A DNA stretch of 13,841 nt from an uncultured Collinsella sp. Its GTDB lineage: Bacteria > Actinomycetota > Coriobacteriia > Coriobacteriales > Coriobacteriaceae. Shown here in pieces: positions 1-6,265 of the stretch. The notes beneath the pieces are model-generated. The model saw only the letters and a list, made by a program, of their open reading frames with translations. It ran no database searches and was not told where the DNA came from. A program made the translations under genes and the position numbers. The stretch's first letter is position 1. Each line of letters begins with the position of its first letter. The stretch is taken from NCBI GenBank assembly GCA_900553215.1, contig USCJ01000018.1:1-13841 (forward strand). Direction: 5' to 3'.

Positions 1-940
1 CCCCTGGGCGAACGTGCGCAAGACCCGTCACGGCACAAATACCGCCAGCAGCAACTTCTTGCGCAAGCTCATACTTCTCGCCGTTATAGATGCGTACTTG
101 ATCGACCTTCTGCTCCCATGCCCCGGCACCGGAACGTCCGTCAATCATCTGCTTGGCGCGCAGCGTGCCACCGGTCACTTTAACCCAAGCCAAACGCTCG
201 CCGCGATCTCCGCGGCTGACACGATAGACGCGCGCGGCAAACTCCGGGAGCCACGCCTGTTCACGCATCAGCGCGCACATGCCATCCAACAGCTCGTCCA
301 CGCCTTGGTCCTTGAGCGCCGAGCCGGCAAAGCAGGGAAAGAGCTTGCGCTCGGCAACCATGCGCGACAGCGTTACGACAGAAAGCTCACCCGCTTCAAA
401 AAACTCCTCGAGCGCCGCCTCGTCCAACGCAGCAGCGTCCTCCTGAACGGCACCGCCCGCCAACAGTTCGTTGGCATCCAGACGGCCTTCGGAAAGACGC
501 TGCCCAAGTTGTGCCAGCAAAACATCGCGGCCGGGATTCTCCAAATCGATCTTGTTGATGAAGATGAACGTCGGGATGTCATAGCGTGCAAGCAGGCACC
601 ACAGGGTTTCGGTGTGCCCCTGCACGCCATCGTTGGCGCCCACCACCAGAATCGCGTAGTCCAGGGCACGCAGTGTGCGCTCCGCCTCGGCAGAAAAATC
701 GACATGGCCGGGAGCATCCACGAGCATGACGTGGGTATCGCCGTGGTCGAGCACGGCCTGCGACGAGAAAATCGTGATGCCGCGCTCGCGCTCGATCGTG
801 TTAGTGTCCAGATGCGAATCGCCATCGTCCACGCGGCCACGCTTGCGAATGCGGCCCGCGTTGAACAGCATGGCCTCGGCCAACGTGGTCTTGCCGGCAT
901 CGACATGCGCCAAGATTCCAACGACCGCTTGCTTCGACAT
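1..940 (-). CDS. TetM/EF-G-like translational GTPase (ribosomal-protection type), C-terminus beyond window
   Basis: Partial gene: the start is at 940 and the reading frame stays open to the left edge (313 codons visible). All five GTPase motifs are present: G1 AHVDAGKT (residues 11-18), switch I with ERERGIT (50-56), G3 DAPGH (75-79), G4 NKID (129-132) and G5 GSAL (206-209). A domain-II-like beta-barrel follows from about residue 225. The AHVDAGKTT and DAPGHVDF wording is that of the Tet(M)/Tet(W)/OtrA ribosomal-protection family and EF-G. Such proteins bind the ribosomal A-site region and use GTP to dislodge tetracycline. Whether this chromosomal homologue confers resistance cannot be told from the N-terminal half; the decisive domain-IV loops lie outside. 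The start is supported by an AGAGGAGA ribosome binding site just upstream. The 5' UTR is about 55 nt from a candidate promoter at 1001-1029. Confidence 0.9.
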   Translation of the reverse strand, partial: MSKQAVVGILAHVDAGKTTLAEAMLFNAGRIRKRGRVDDGDSHLDTNTIERERGITIFSSQAVLDHGDTHVMLVDAPGHVDFSAEAERTLRALDYAILVVGANDGVQGHTETLWCLLARYDIPTFIFINKIDLENPGRDVLLAQLGQRLSEGRLDANELLAGGAVQEDAAALDEAALEEFFEAGELSVVTLSRMVAERKLFPCFAGSALKDQGVDELLDGMCALMREQAWLPEFAARVYRVSRGDRGERLAWVKVTGGTLRAKQMIDGRSGAGAWEQKVDQVRIYNGEKYELAQEVAAGGICAVTGLAHVRPG

Positions 941-1000
941 GGCTCTCCTCTTATTGCAAGCCCATCGCACGCGGCAACGGGCGTTCACGCTCCACACTGG

Positions 1001-1029
1001 ATGATACAATTTACGGGCCGGTGGGCGAA
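1001..1029 (-). promoter_or_regulatory. Candidate promoter of the TetM-like GTPase gene
   Basis: On the minus strand a TATCAT hexamer (1006-1001, 5 of 6 to the sigma-70 -10) lies 17 nt downstream of TTCGCC (1029-1024, a weak -35). This would give a leader of about 55 nt before the GTPase start codon. An opposite-strand TACAAT (1005-1010) overlaps the same bases, so the site could also fire rightward. It is called from hexamer match and spacing only. Confidence 0.35.
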
Positions 1030-1186
1030 GCGGGCCCTATCCCCCGACCGAGCTCATCGCCCCGCGTTGCCGCGCGGCGATTTTCGTAGGTTCGCGCCTT
1101 GCGAAAGCCGGCACCTCCCCTTTTTGTCTGCCCGGGTTCATCTGGGGCGGTAACAATGCGAGTCCCACAACGACGCGTTTTACCAA

Positions 1187-1213
1187 AAATGGCCCCACTC
1201 GGGGCCATTTTTT
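1187..1213. terminator. Bidirectional intrinsic terminator
   Basis: A perfect 10-bp inverted repeat (AAATGGCCCC at 1187-1196, GGGGCCATTT at 1201-1210) encloses a 4-nt loop. It is followed by six T on the plus strand and by five T on the minus strand. On the minus strand it sits 37 nt past the stop of the acetyltransferase gene and is its natural terminator. On the plus strand the U-tract is even better, but no plus-strand gene precedes it. The 941-1186 stretch to its left holds no convincing gene, only GTPase leader DNA and a GC-rich hairpin at 1056-1081. Confidence 0.85.
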
Positions 1214-1246
1214 ATTTGAGCTGGGTGATGATACGTGCCTTGGCTC

Positions 1247-1738
1247 CTACGCCTCGCGCAGCCAATCAAACGCGACACGCGCCGTGCCGTCGGACACATA
1301 GACGATACCGACACGCTCGAACCCCGCCTTGGCGATGGCGCCCTGCATGGGCAAGTTGTCCTCGTGCGTGTCAATACGCAGATGGTCGGCGCATTCCTTG
1401 GCAAAGGCAAACATCGCCGCCGCGATACCGTGCGCGGTGCCGTCGGATGCCACGCGATGCAGCACGGCATACGGAGTGTCGCTGCGCCATTGACCGTCCT
1501 CAATCACGTCATAGCACTCGTCCGGACCCGGTAAAAAGGCAAACGTCGCCACCACGCGGCCGTCGACTTCGCACACGTAACTGCCACCAGCGGCAATATC
1601 GGCAGCCAGCTGCTCGGCCGAAGGCGTGCCCTCGGGCCACTGCGTGGCGTTGCCATGCGCGCGCATAAAGGCGCGGGCCGCGTCATAGATAGCCATGACG
1701 GCGGGAATGTCGGTATCGAGGGTTTTTCTGATCATCAC
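1247..1738 (-). CDS. GNAT-family N-acetyltransferase
   Basis: A 163-residue protein of typical single-domain GNAT size. It opens with IRKTLDTDIPAVMAIYD (beta1-alpha1). Central strands carry GGSYVCEVDGRVVATFAF. The acetyl-CoA pyrophosphate-binding loop is at about residues 95-106 (R-V-A-S-D-G-T-A-H-G-I-A, a relaxed form of the R/Q-x-x-G-x-G/A motif). The C-terminal half, with IDTHEDNLPMQGAIAKAGF, is the usual beta5-alpha4 region. It would transfer an acetyl group from acetyl-CoA to an amine; the substrate is unknown. Two starts are possible: GTG at 1738 (7 nt from a GAGG ribosome binding site) or ATG at 1735. It is divergent from the zinc-ribbon gene, with a dyad in the shared gap, and ends before the terminator at 1187-1213. 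Confidence 0.88.
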   Translation of the reverse strand: MMIRKTLDTDIPAVMAIYDAARAFMRAHGNATQWPEGTPSAEQLAADIAAGGSYVCEVDGRVVATFAFLPGPDECYDVIEDGQWRSDTPYAVLHRVASDGTAHGIAAAMFAFAKECADHLRIDTHEDNLPMQGAIAKAGFERVGIVYVSDGTARVAFDWLREA

Positions 1739-1756
1739 GCGGCGACCTCACGTTTA

Positions 1757-1788
1757 TTGGTATCACTTTGACTGAGCAATGATACCAA
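1757..1788. promoter_or_regulatory. Operator-like inverted repeat between divergent genes
   Basis: TTGGTATCA (1757-1765) and TGATACCAA (1780-1788) form a perfect 9-bp inverted repeat with a 14-nt spacer. It lies midway between the start of the acetyltransferase (minus) and the zinc-ribbon gene (plus). Centre-to-centre spacing is 23 bp, close to two helical turns, which suits a dimeric repressor. It could also fold as a 9-bp hairpin in the transcript. Confidence 0.5.
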
Positions 1789-1812
1789 CGTTTGGAGAGG
1801 GGCGCGAAGCGG

Positions 1813-2109
1813 ATGGGAAGCAAAAAGCGAGCCGCCTGGTCAAAGGCCAAAAGCGAGTTTTTGGGCGCTGCCACCGGCGGCGATATGAGCGATCTGTTTG
1901 CGCGCGAAGACGAGCGCCGCGACGCACTAGACGCCGAGCGCGATGAAGCCTGGCGCTACAAGTCGTGCGAACGCAAAAACCGTTACGACACGCGCGCCGA
2001 GGCCGAGGCAGTTATGGCCGACTGCGAAAACCGCGGGCGGCGCGGCCTTGCCTGCTACAAATGCGAATACTGCGGCGGATGGCACCTGACGTCGCACCCT
2101 TGGAAATAG
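1813..2109 (+). CDS. Small zinc-ribbon-like protein of unknown function
   Basis: A 98-residue, charged protein that I do not recognise as a named gene. The N-terminal half is rich in Lys, Arg, Glu and Asp and is probably helical. The C-terminal 45 residues read C-x-R-K-x-R-Y-x-T, then an Ala/Glu-rich helix, then Y-K-C-E-Y-C-G-G-W-H-L-T-S. This C-x2-C-x2-W-H-x-T pattern, with the upstream basic-aromatic strand, is a small zinc-knuckle arrangement found in actinobacterial and phage hypothetical proteins. It suggests nucleic-acid or protein binding. ATG at 1813 was chosen over the in-frame TTG at 1792, because GGAGAGG lies at 1794-1800 and nothing resembling a ribosome binding site precedes the TTG. 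A GC-rich hairpin without a U-tract (2124-2142) lies between its stop and the convergent rsmJ. Confidence 0.7.
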   Translation: MGSKKRAAWSKAKSEFLGAATGGDMSDLFAREDERRDALDAERDEAWRYKSCERKNRYDTRAEAEAVMADCENRGRRGLACYKCEYCGGWHLTSHPWK

Positions 2110-2157
2110 GCGCCACTTCGGCACGGCGCTGGCGAAGCGCCGGCCATCGTGCGCAAG

Positions 2158-2862
2158 CTACGGGCGCGGCGGCACCAAAACATCGTAGCGAACGGCCTTG
2201 CCCGCGAGCTGATAGCTCGGCTTAACGCCGGCAAGCAGCGGCCCCTTCACCGGCCGCTTGATAACGACCTTACGCGGGTGCACCGCAAGCGCGGCTTCGA
2301 CCAGCGTCTCCTCGTCGGCGCACGGCTGTTCCAGATGATGCAAGAGTTGGAACTTCTTTTTCACCGCCGCGCTCTTGGTGCGCCCGGGAAACATGGGGTC
2401 CAGATATACCACGTCAGGAGCGGTGAGCTCGCCCTGCCCGATCAGCTCAGCTACATGGCGAAGGCCGGCGATGCTGTCCTCGCCCGCATGCAAGCGCATG
2501 CGGGCCACGGCTGTCGCAAGCGCCGGATCATCTGTCGCGCGATCCAAGGCATCCTTGAGAAGCGCCACGATCACGCAATCCTGTTCATACAGATCGACGG
2601 TAAAGCCCGCGGCCGCCAGCAGCAGCGAGTCCTCGCCAAAGCCTGCTGTGGCATCAATCGCCCATGGTTGTTCGATGCCTTTTGTGCGCGCAGCCTTTAC
2701 CAACAGCTCTTGCTGCAGACGACCCTGCTTGAGCCGTGGAAGCATGCGGCCAAAATCGGCACGCAACTCCATCGTGCCGTCGGTGAGCGTAAGGCCCTCG
2801 GACGTCCGCACGAGCTCGAGCCCAGCAGCCCGAGCAACAGAAAAGGGATCGACGACGCCCAT
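2158..2862 (-). CDS. rsmJ: 16S rRNA (guanine(1516)-N2)-methyltransferase RsmJ
   Basis: A 234-residue, class I SAM-dependent methyltransferase, the same size as E. coli RsmJ (YhiQ). The SAM-binding motif I is DATAGFGEDS (residues 70-79). Motif II-like acidic residues follow in VDLYEQD (about 89-95). The family hallmark VVYLDPMFPGRTKSA begins at about 151, with the catalytic DPMFP at 155-159. KKVVIKRP-type residues near 200 (R-K-V-V-I-K-R-P) are also characteristic. RsmJ methylates N2 of G1516 in helix 45 of 16S rRNA. ATG at 2862 is preferred over the in-frame GTG at 2868, because AAGGAG sits at the right distance upstream. The N-terminal domain is shorter than in enterobacteria. It is convergent with the zinc-ribbon gene and lies in line with the microprotein gene 63 nt upstream. 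Confidence 0.9.
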   Translation of the reverse strand: MGVVDPFSVARAAGLELVRTSEGLTLTDGTMELRADFGRMLPRLKQGRLQQELLVKAARTKGIEQPWAIDATAGFGEDSLLLAAAGFTVDLYEQDCVIVALLKDALDRATDDPALATAVARMRLHAGEDSIAGLRHVAELIGQGELTAPDVVYLDPMFPGRTKSAAVKKKFQLLHHLEQPCADEETLVEAALAVHPRKVVIKRPVKGPLLAGVKPSYQLAGKAVRYDVLVPPRP

Positions 2863-2925
2863 GGACACTCCTTAGCAAACAAAACGAATACATGGGCGCC
2901 ATTCATGTCGGCACCCAACCGTCCG

Positions 2926-3069
2926 TTATTGTCCCACATGCGACATGGTCCACAGCATCCCAATGCAAAGCACCGCCATCAATACCGTGCACACGGCAGC
3001 GATCACAGAATCACTCATGCGCCTTCCCAGCGACCGCGGCTCATCCACTTGCTTGACTCCGTACATCAT
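2926..3069 (-). CDS. 47-residue single-pass membrane microprotein
   Basis: A short open frame encodes 47 residues. It begins with a polar N-terminus (MMYGVKQVDEPRSLGRRMSD) and continues as one hydrophobic helix at about residues 21-42, rich in V, A, L, M, C, I and W, ending in SHVGQ. The positive residues (R12, R16, R17) before the helix suggest the N-terminus stays in the cytoplasm. Support for real translation is the very strong ribosome binding site AAGGAGGAG (3080-3072), ideal for ATG at 3066 and usable by ATG at 3069. There is no recognisable family and no function is assigned. It sits between rsmJ and the divergent four-helix membrane protein gene. Confidence 0.65.
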   Translation of the reverse strand: MMYGVKQVDEPRSLGRRMSDSVIAAVCTVLMAVLCIGMLWTMSHVGQ

Positions 3070-3235
3070 GGCTCCTCCTTCGGTCCAGCTCTTACCATGG
3101 CCTCATCATCGCAGCGCCGCGCATGCGCTGCCATCGATTTGACTTACGTCCAGCTTTCCTTTTTGAAAGGTTGAACCGTGCAGGCAAGAGACGCTTTCAG
3201 GCGCATGCATCGCCGCGTTGAACTACAATGTGCTT

Positions 3236-3260
3236 CACCATATGTGCAGCACATAGGGTG
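3236..3260. promoter_or_regulatory. 25-bp operator-like palindrome upstream of the 133-aa membrane protein gene
   Basis: Two 12-bp arms (CACCATATGTGC at 3236-3247, GCACATAGGGTG at 3249-3260) match at 11 of 12 positions around a single central A. A one-base gap cannot form an RNA hairpin loop, so the symmetry points to a DNA-binding dimer. It lies 7-31 bp downstream of a TACAAT hexamer (3224-3229, a possible -10 with no clear -35) and 36 bp before the start codon. That is a classical repressor-roadblock position. Confidence 0.55.
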
Positions 3261-3296
3261 CGCCAGGTTGGCGTACTCGTATCGAAAGGACCAGCC

Positions 3297-3698
3297 ATGA
3301 GCTTCACTCGCAAGACACTCAAAATCCTTGCCCTGATTTATTTTGTTCTGGGCATCGCCAGTCTCGTCATAGGAATCGCCGGCATCGCGACCGGCAAGTT
3401 CGAGTCCACCTACGGATCGAACGCCATGCTCGCCGCGGCCGTGATTATCGCCAAGGGCCTCATCGATCTTGCCGCGGGCGTTGCGGGCATCAAGGGTGCC
3501 AACAAGCCTTCGCAGGTTGACGGCGCGTTTAAGCTCGGTATCGTTGCTGCAGTCGCCACGCTTGCCCAGGCGGTGCTCACGCTTCCCGCGTTTGGCGGCG
3601 ACGCCATCAACTTTGGCGCCTTTGTCATCGTGGTGTACGACCTGTTCTTTGTTCAGCAGGCGCACGCTGTCAAGGCCGAGAACAAGGACCGCCTGTAA
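3297..3698 (+). CDS. Small four-helix membrane protein, unknown function
   Basis: A 133-residue protein with four predicted membrane helices: about 9-33 (ILALIYFVLGIASLVIGIAG), 45-66 (AMLAAAVIIAKGLIDLAAGV), 78-98 (LGIVAAVATLAQAVLTL) and 103-124 (DAINFGAFVIVVYDLFFVQQ). The tail is short and charged. There is no signal peptide cleavage site and no catalytic motif. The start is the ATG at 3297 with GAAAGGA seven bases upstream; the longer in-frame extension to 3228 would run through the palindrome and has no ribosome binding site. Glycine-rich helices and a basic N-terminus resemble small actinobacterial integral membrane proteins, but I do not recognise a named family. The gene stands alone, with its own candidate promoter and operator upstream and a terminator downstream. 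Confidence 0.8.
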   Translation: MSFTRKTLKILALIYFVLGIASLVIGIAGIATGKFESTYGSNAMLAAAVIIAKGLIDLAAGVAGIKGANKPSQVDGAFKLGIVAAVATLAQAVLTLPAFGGDAINFGAFVIVVYDLFFVQQAHAVKAENKDRL

Positions 3699-3736
3699 GC
3701 GCTCGCTTCTCATAGCCTCTGCAGCCAAGCAACTAA

Positions 3737-3772
3737 AAAGGGCCGATCGCACATCTCCGCGGTCGGCCCTTT
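3737..3772. terminator. Bidirectional intrinsic terminator
   Basis: Ten-bp arms AAAGGGCCGA (3737-3746) and TCGGCCCTTT (3763-3772) enclose a 16-nt loop. Leftward, the stem is followed by five T (complement of 3735-3739) and would end the rlmA transcript. Rightward, the tail is CCCTTTGCATTT, which is weaker but adequate for the membrane protein gene that stops at 3698. Confidence 0.8.
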
Positions 3773-3823
3773 GCATTTGCCCAGATAAAACCTGCCAAAA
3801 TAAACCTGTCCCTTTTTGGTAGA

Positions 3824-4636
3824 TTAGTGGCGGTACTCGGCGATGATGAAGTCGATGTCGGTCTGAAGAGTGTCCAGGTTTGCCAGGCGCTCTTTGTCGG
3901 CGGGGCGCGTACGGTAGTAGTACGGCGTCATCTGGAACACCGCCTCGATGTCAGCCTGGGTCTGGAGCGTAATGTTCGCAGACACCCGCTGCGTTCCCAC
4001 CAACTCGAGCTCGGTCGTCTTCGGCAGCTTCTCGTCGTTAAGGTACGGCGTGTCGTAGAGCACCTCCTTGAGCCCAAACAGATGACGGGCACCCGGCACC
4101 ACGGTGTAGAGCGAGCCCTCGGGTGCCAGCACGCGGGCAAACTCGCGCTCGTTAAAGGGGGCAAAGAGCTCGGTCACCATATCGAAGGCGCCATCGGCCA
4201 CAGGGATATCCTTCATGTTGGCCACGAAGTAGGTCGCATCGCCGCGCTTGGCGGCCAGGCGCACCATCTCTTTGCCCAGGTCGAAACCGTAAGCATCCAC
4301 GCCCGGCACCGCACCCATGGCGCTGGTGTAGTAGCCCTCGCCGCAGCAAATATCGAGCAAGGTCATGGGGCCGTTCGTAGACGCGGCACGTTCAGACACC
4401 CGCTCGCGCACCAGCTCGACCATCGCATCGCGCAACGGCGCATAGTAACCGCGGTTAAGAAAGTCGCGACGGCTGCGCGCCTGCGACTTGGGATCGCCCA
4501 TGGAGTCGCCGCTCTTGGACGAGCGCAGCAGATACAGATAGCCCTCGCGCGCACGGTCAAACCGGTGTCCGCCCGCACATGCAGCACCGCGCTCGTCGTC
4601 CACCAACGGCTCATGGCAAACGGGACACAACAACAT
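3824..4636 (-). CDS. rlmA: 23S rRNA (guanine-N1)-methyltransferase, RlmA family
   Basis: A 270-residue protein, matching the RlmA/RrmA/TlrB family in size and layout. An N-terminal zinc finger has C4-x2-C7 and C20-x3-H24. It is followed by F-D-x-A-R-E-G-Y-L-Y-L-L (about 26-37), the family's conserved linker. The SAM motif I is LLDICCGEGYY (93-103). The family ending Q-M-T-P-Y-Y-Y-R-T-R-P is present near residue 238. The enzyme methylates N1 of a guanine in the helix-35 hairpin of 23S rRNA: G745 in Gram-negatives (RlmA-I), G748 in Gram-positives (RlmA-II/TlrB), the latter contributing to tylosin-class macrolide resistance. Which of the two applies is not decided by sequence here; lineage favours G748. 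ATG at 4636 has AAGGAG upstream. A weak promoter (ATGACT, 17 nt, GACAAT on the minus strand, 4700-4672) precedes it. Confidence 0.88.
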   Translation of the reverse strand: MLLCPVCHEPLVDDERGAACAGGHRFDRAREGYLYLLRSSKSGDSMGDPKSQARSRRDFLNRGYYAPLRDAMVELVRERVSERAASTNGPMTLLDICCGEGYYTSAMGAVPGVDAYGFDLGKEMVRLAAKRGDATYFVANMKDIPVADGAFDMVTELFAPFNEREFARVLAPEGSLYTVVPGARHLFGLKEVLYDTPYLNDEKLPKTTELELVGTQRVSANITLQTQADIEAVFQMTPYYYRTRPADKERLANLDTLQTDIDFIIAEYRH

Positions 4637-4693
4637 GGCAACTCCTTAGCGCGAACAACACAACGCCCACCATTGTCGCACGCCTTCCCCACC

Positions 4694-4760
4694 TAGTCAT
4701 TGGGGACGTTCTTGAATGACTAAGGAGTGTCCCCAGCTGCCGGCAGAAAAGGAACGTCCC
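4694..4760. repeat. Intergenic inverted-repeat element upstream of the MATE gene
   Basis: Nested inverted repeats lie in the rlmA-MATE gap. TAGTCATT (4694-4701) pairs with AATGACTA (4715-4722), and GGGACGTTC (4703-4711) pairs with GAACGTCCC (4752-4760). The two pairings compete for overlapping bases, so alternative folds are possible. The left arm overlaps the proposed rlmA -35. The structure looks like a dispersed palindromic intergenic repeat rather than a terminator, because there is no U-tract. Confidence 0.5.
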
Positions 4761-4788
4761 TAAGTGCCGACTGCCTAAGTGCCGACTG
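4759..4788 (+). repeat. Two tandem copies of a 15-bp direct repeat
   Basis: CCTAAGTGCCGACTG occurs twice without interruption (4759-4773 and 4774-4788). It lies directly after the inverted-repeat element and about 65 bp before the MATE start codon. Exact tandem duplication suggests replication slippage or a doubled binding site. The 4637-4854 gap holds no gene; besides these repeats it contains a possible -10 TATCAT at 4802-4807. Confidence 0.7.
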
Positions 4789-4854
4789 GTTGCATTAGGA
4801 GTATCATCGTCTGCGCAAATAAGCACGGAAAAGCATATTAAAGATTGAGAGCGT

Positions 4855-6237
4855 ATGGCTGATACCGCATCTAAGCACATTGACATGACCACCGGCTCGC
4901 TATGGCGCAATATTCCTCTGTTCGCCTTTCCCGTCGCCGCCACGAGTATCCTAGAGCAGCTGTCGAACCTCATTGCCACGGTCATCATCGGTAACTTCTC
5001 GGGCGACCAGGGAACGCTCGCCATGGCGGCGGTCGGCTCCAATGTTCCGCTTACCAGCCTTATGATCAACCTGTTTATTGGGCTGTCGCTTGGCTCCAAC
5101 GTAGTCATCGCCAACGCTATCGGCCGCAACGATCAGAACATGGTCAAACGCGCCGTCCACACCTCGATTCTCATGGCGCTTGTGGGCTTTGTCGTCATCG
5201 CGCTGGGCGAGATCTTTGCCGAGCCCATGCTCGCGGCGCTCAACGTTCCCGCCGAAACCATGCCGCTCGCTTCGCTCTACCTGCGCGTCTTTTTGCGCAG
5301 CATGCCCTCGATCTTGCTCTACAACTTTGAGGCCGCGATCTTCCGCTCCGTCGGCATCACCCGCATGCCGCTGCAGGCGCTTGCCGTGTCCACCGTCCTC
5401 AACATTGGTCTGGACCTCATCTTTGTCCCCGTACTCCACTGGGGCGTCGCGGGCGTCGCCATCGCCACCGCCATCGCCTACACCGTCAGCGCCGCCACAC
5501 TCTTTATCCGCCTGCTCAAAACCGACTCCGTCGTCCGCGTCACCCCACGCGACTTAGGCTTAGACCCCGTCGCTCTCAAGCGCATCGTCAAGATTGGCCT
5601 GCCCGCCGGCATCCAAAGCGCCGTCTTTGCCGTCGCCAACATCATCATCCAGTCCGCCATCAACAGCCTGGGCACCGAGGTCATGGCGGCATCGAGCGCC
5701 GCCATGAGCCTGGAGTATGTGTGCTACAACCTGCTCAACAGCTTTAGCCAGGCCTGCACCACCTTTGTGGGGCAAAACCACGGCGCTCGCCAGATCGACC
5801 GCTGCACCAAGACGCTCAAGGTCTGCCTGGTCGAAGGCGGCATCGTCGCGCTCACCACGATCATCGTTATTGTCGGCCTAGGGCGCGAGATCTTGTCGCT
5901 CTTTAACAGCGATCCCAACATCGTCTCGATCGGCTATATCCGCGTGTGCTCGATCTTCCCGGCATACGCCTTTAGCATGTTCTACGAAAACATGTCCGGT
6001 TACCTGCGCGGCTTTGGCATCTCGCTCATGCCTGCCCTCATCACCATGATCTGTGTCTGCGGCATCCGCTTCTATTGGGTGTTCTGCGTGTTCCCGCACT
6101 TCCGCACCTTTCCGAACATCATGATGGTCTACCCCATCAGCCTGGGCACCACGGCGTTCTTTATGGTCGTGGCGGTATTGCTCTGTCACCCGGCACGCAC
6201 CTACCGTCTGGCGCAAGCCAAGACCGGGACGCGCTAG
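4855..6237 (+). CDS. MATE-family multidrug/toxin efflux transporter
   Basis: A 460-residue integral membrane protein with the twelve-helix, two-bundle MATE layout. The first MatE domain covers about residues 15-185 and begins with LWRNIPLFAFPVAATSILEQL. It includes the typical NLIATVIIGNFSGDQGTLAMAAVG helix 1-2 region. The second covers about 240-405 (LPAGIQSAVFAVANIIIQSAIN; FVGQNHGARQ). The G-Q-N-x-G-A-x-x-x-x-R loop is a MATE hallmark. It would export cationic or other toxic compounds using a Na+ or H+ gradient; the substrate is unknown. The ribosome binding site is weak (GAGAG). An in-frame ATG ten codons later (4885) is a possible alternative start. It is convergent with the LysR gene, with only 28 bp between the two stops and no clear terminator there. 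Confidence 0.9.
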   Translation: MADTASKHIDMTTGSLWRNIPLFAFPVAATSILEQLSNLIATVIIGNFSGDQGTLAMAAVGSNVPLTSLMINLFIGLSLGSNVVIANAIGRNDQNMVKRAVHTSILMALVGFVVIALGEIFAEPMLAALNVPAETMPLASLYLRVFLRSMPSILLYNFEAAIFRSVGITRMPLQALAVSTVLNIGLDLIFVPVLHWGVAGVAIATAIAYTVSAATLFIRLLKTDSVVRVTPRDLGLDPVALKRIVKIGLPAGIQSAVFAVANIIIQSAINSLGTEVMAASSAAMSLEYVCYNLLNSFSQACTTFVGQNHGARQIDRCTKTLKVCLVEGGIVALTTIIVIVGLGREILSLFNSDPNIVSIGYIRVCSIFPAYAFSMFYENMSGYLRGFGISLMPALITMICVCGIRFYWVFCVFPHFRTFPNIMMVYPISLGTTAFFMVVAVLLCHPARTYRLAQAKTGTR

Positions 6238-6265
6238 GCATGCGCGGCAAGGCGGCATACGGCAA

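Noticed and set aside
14..1153. 379-codon plus-strand open frame
   Set aside because: It lies antisense to the TetM-like GTPase, whose motifs are all intact, and has no ribosome binding site or recognisable domain.
1011..1208. 65-codon minus-strand frame that might be a leader peptide of the GTPase
   Set aside because: It begins inside the intrinsic terminator and has no ribosome binding site in front of it.
2124..2142. Hairpin CGGCGCT/AGCGCCG as terminator between the convergent zinc-ribbon and rsmJ genes
   Set aside because: A 7-bp GC stem without any U-tract on either strand; termination here cannot be supported.
2149..3174. 341-codon plus-strand open frame
   Set aside because: It is opposite rsmJ and the microprotein gene; low-complexity basic composition and no domain.
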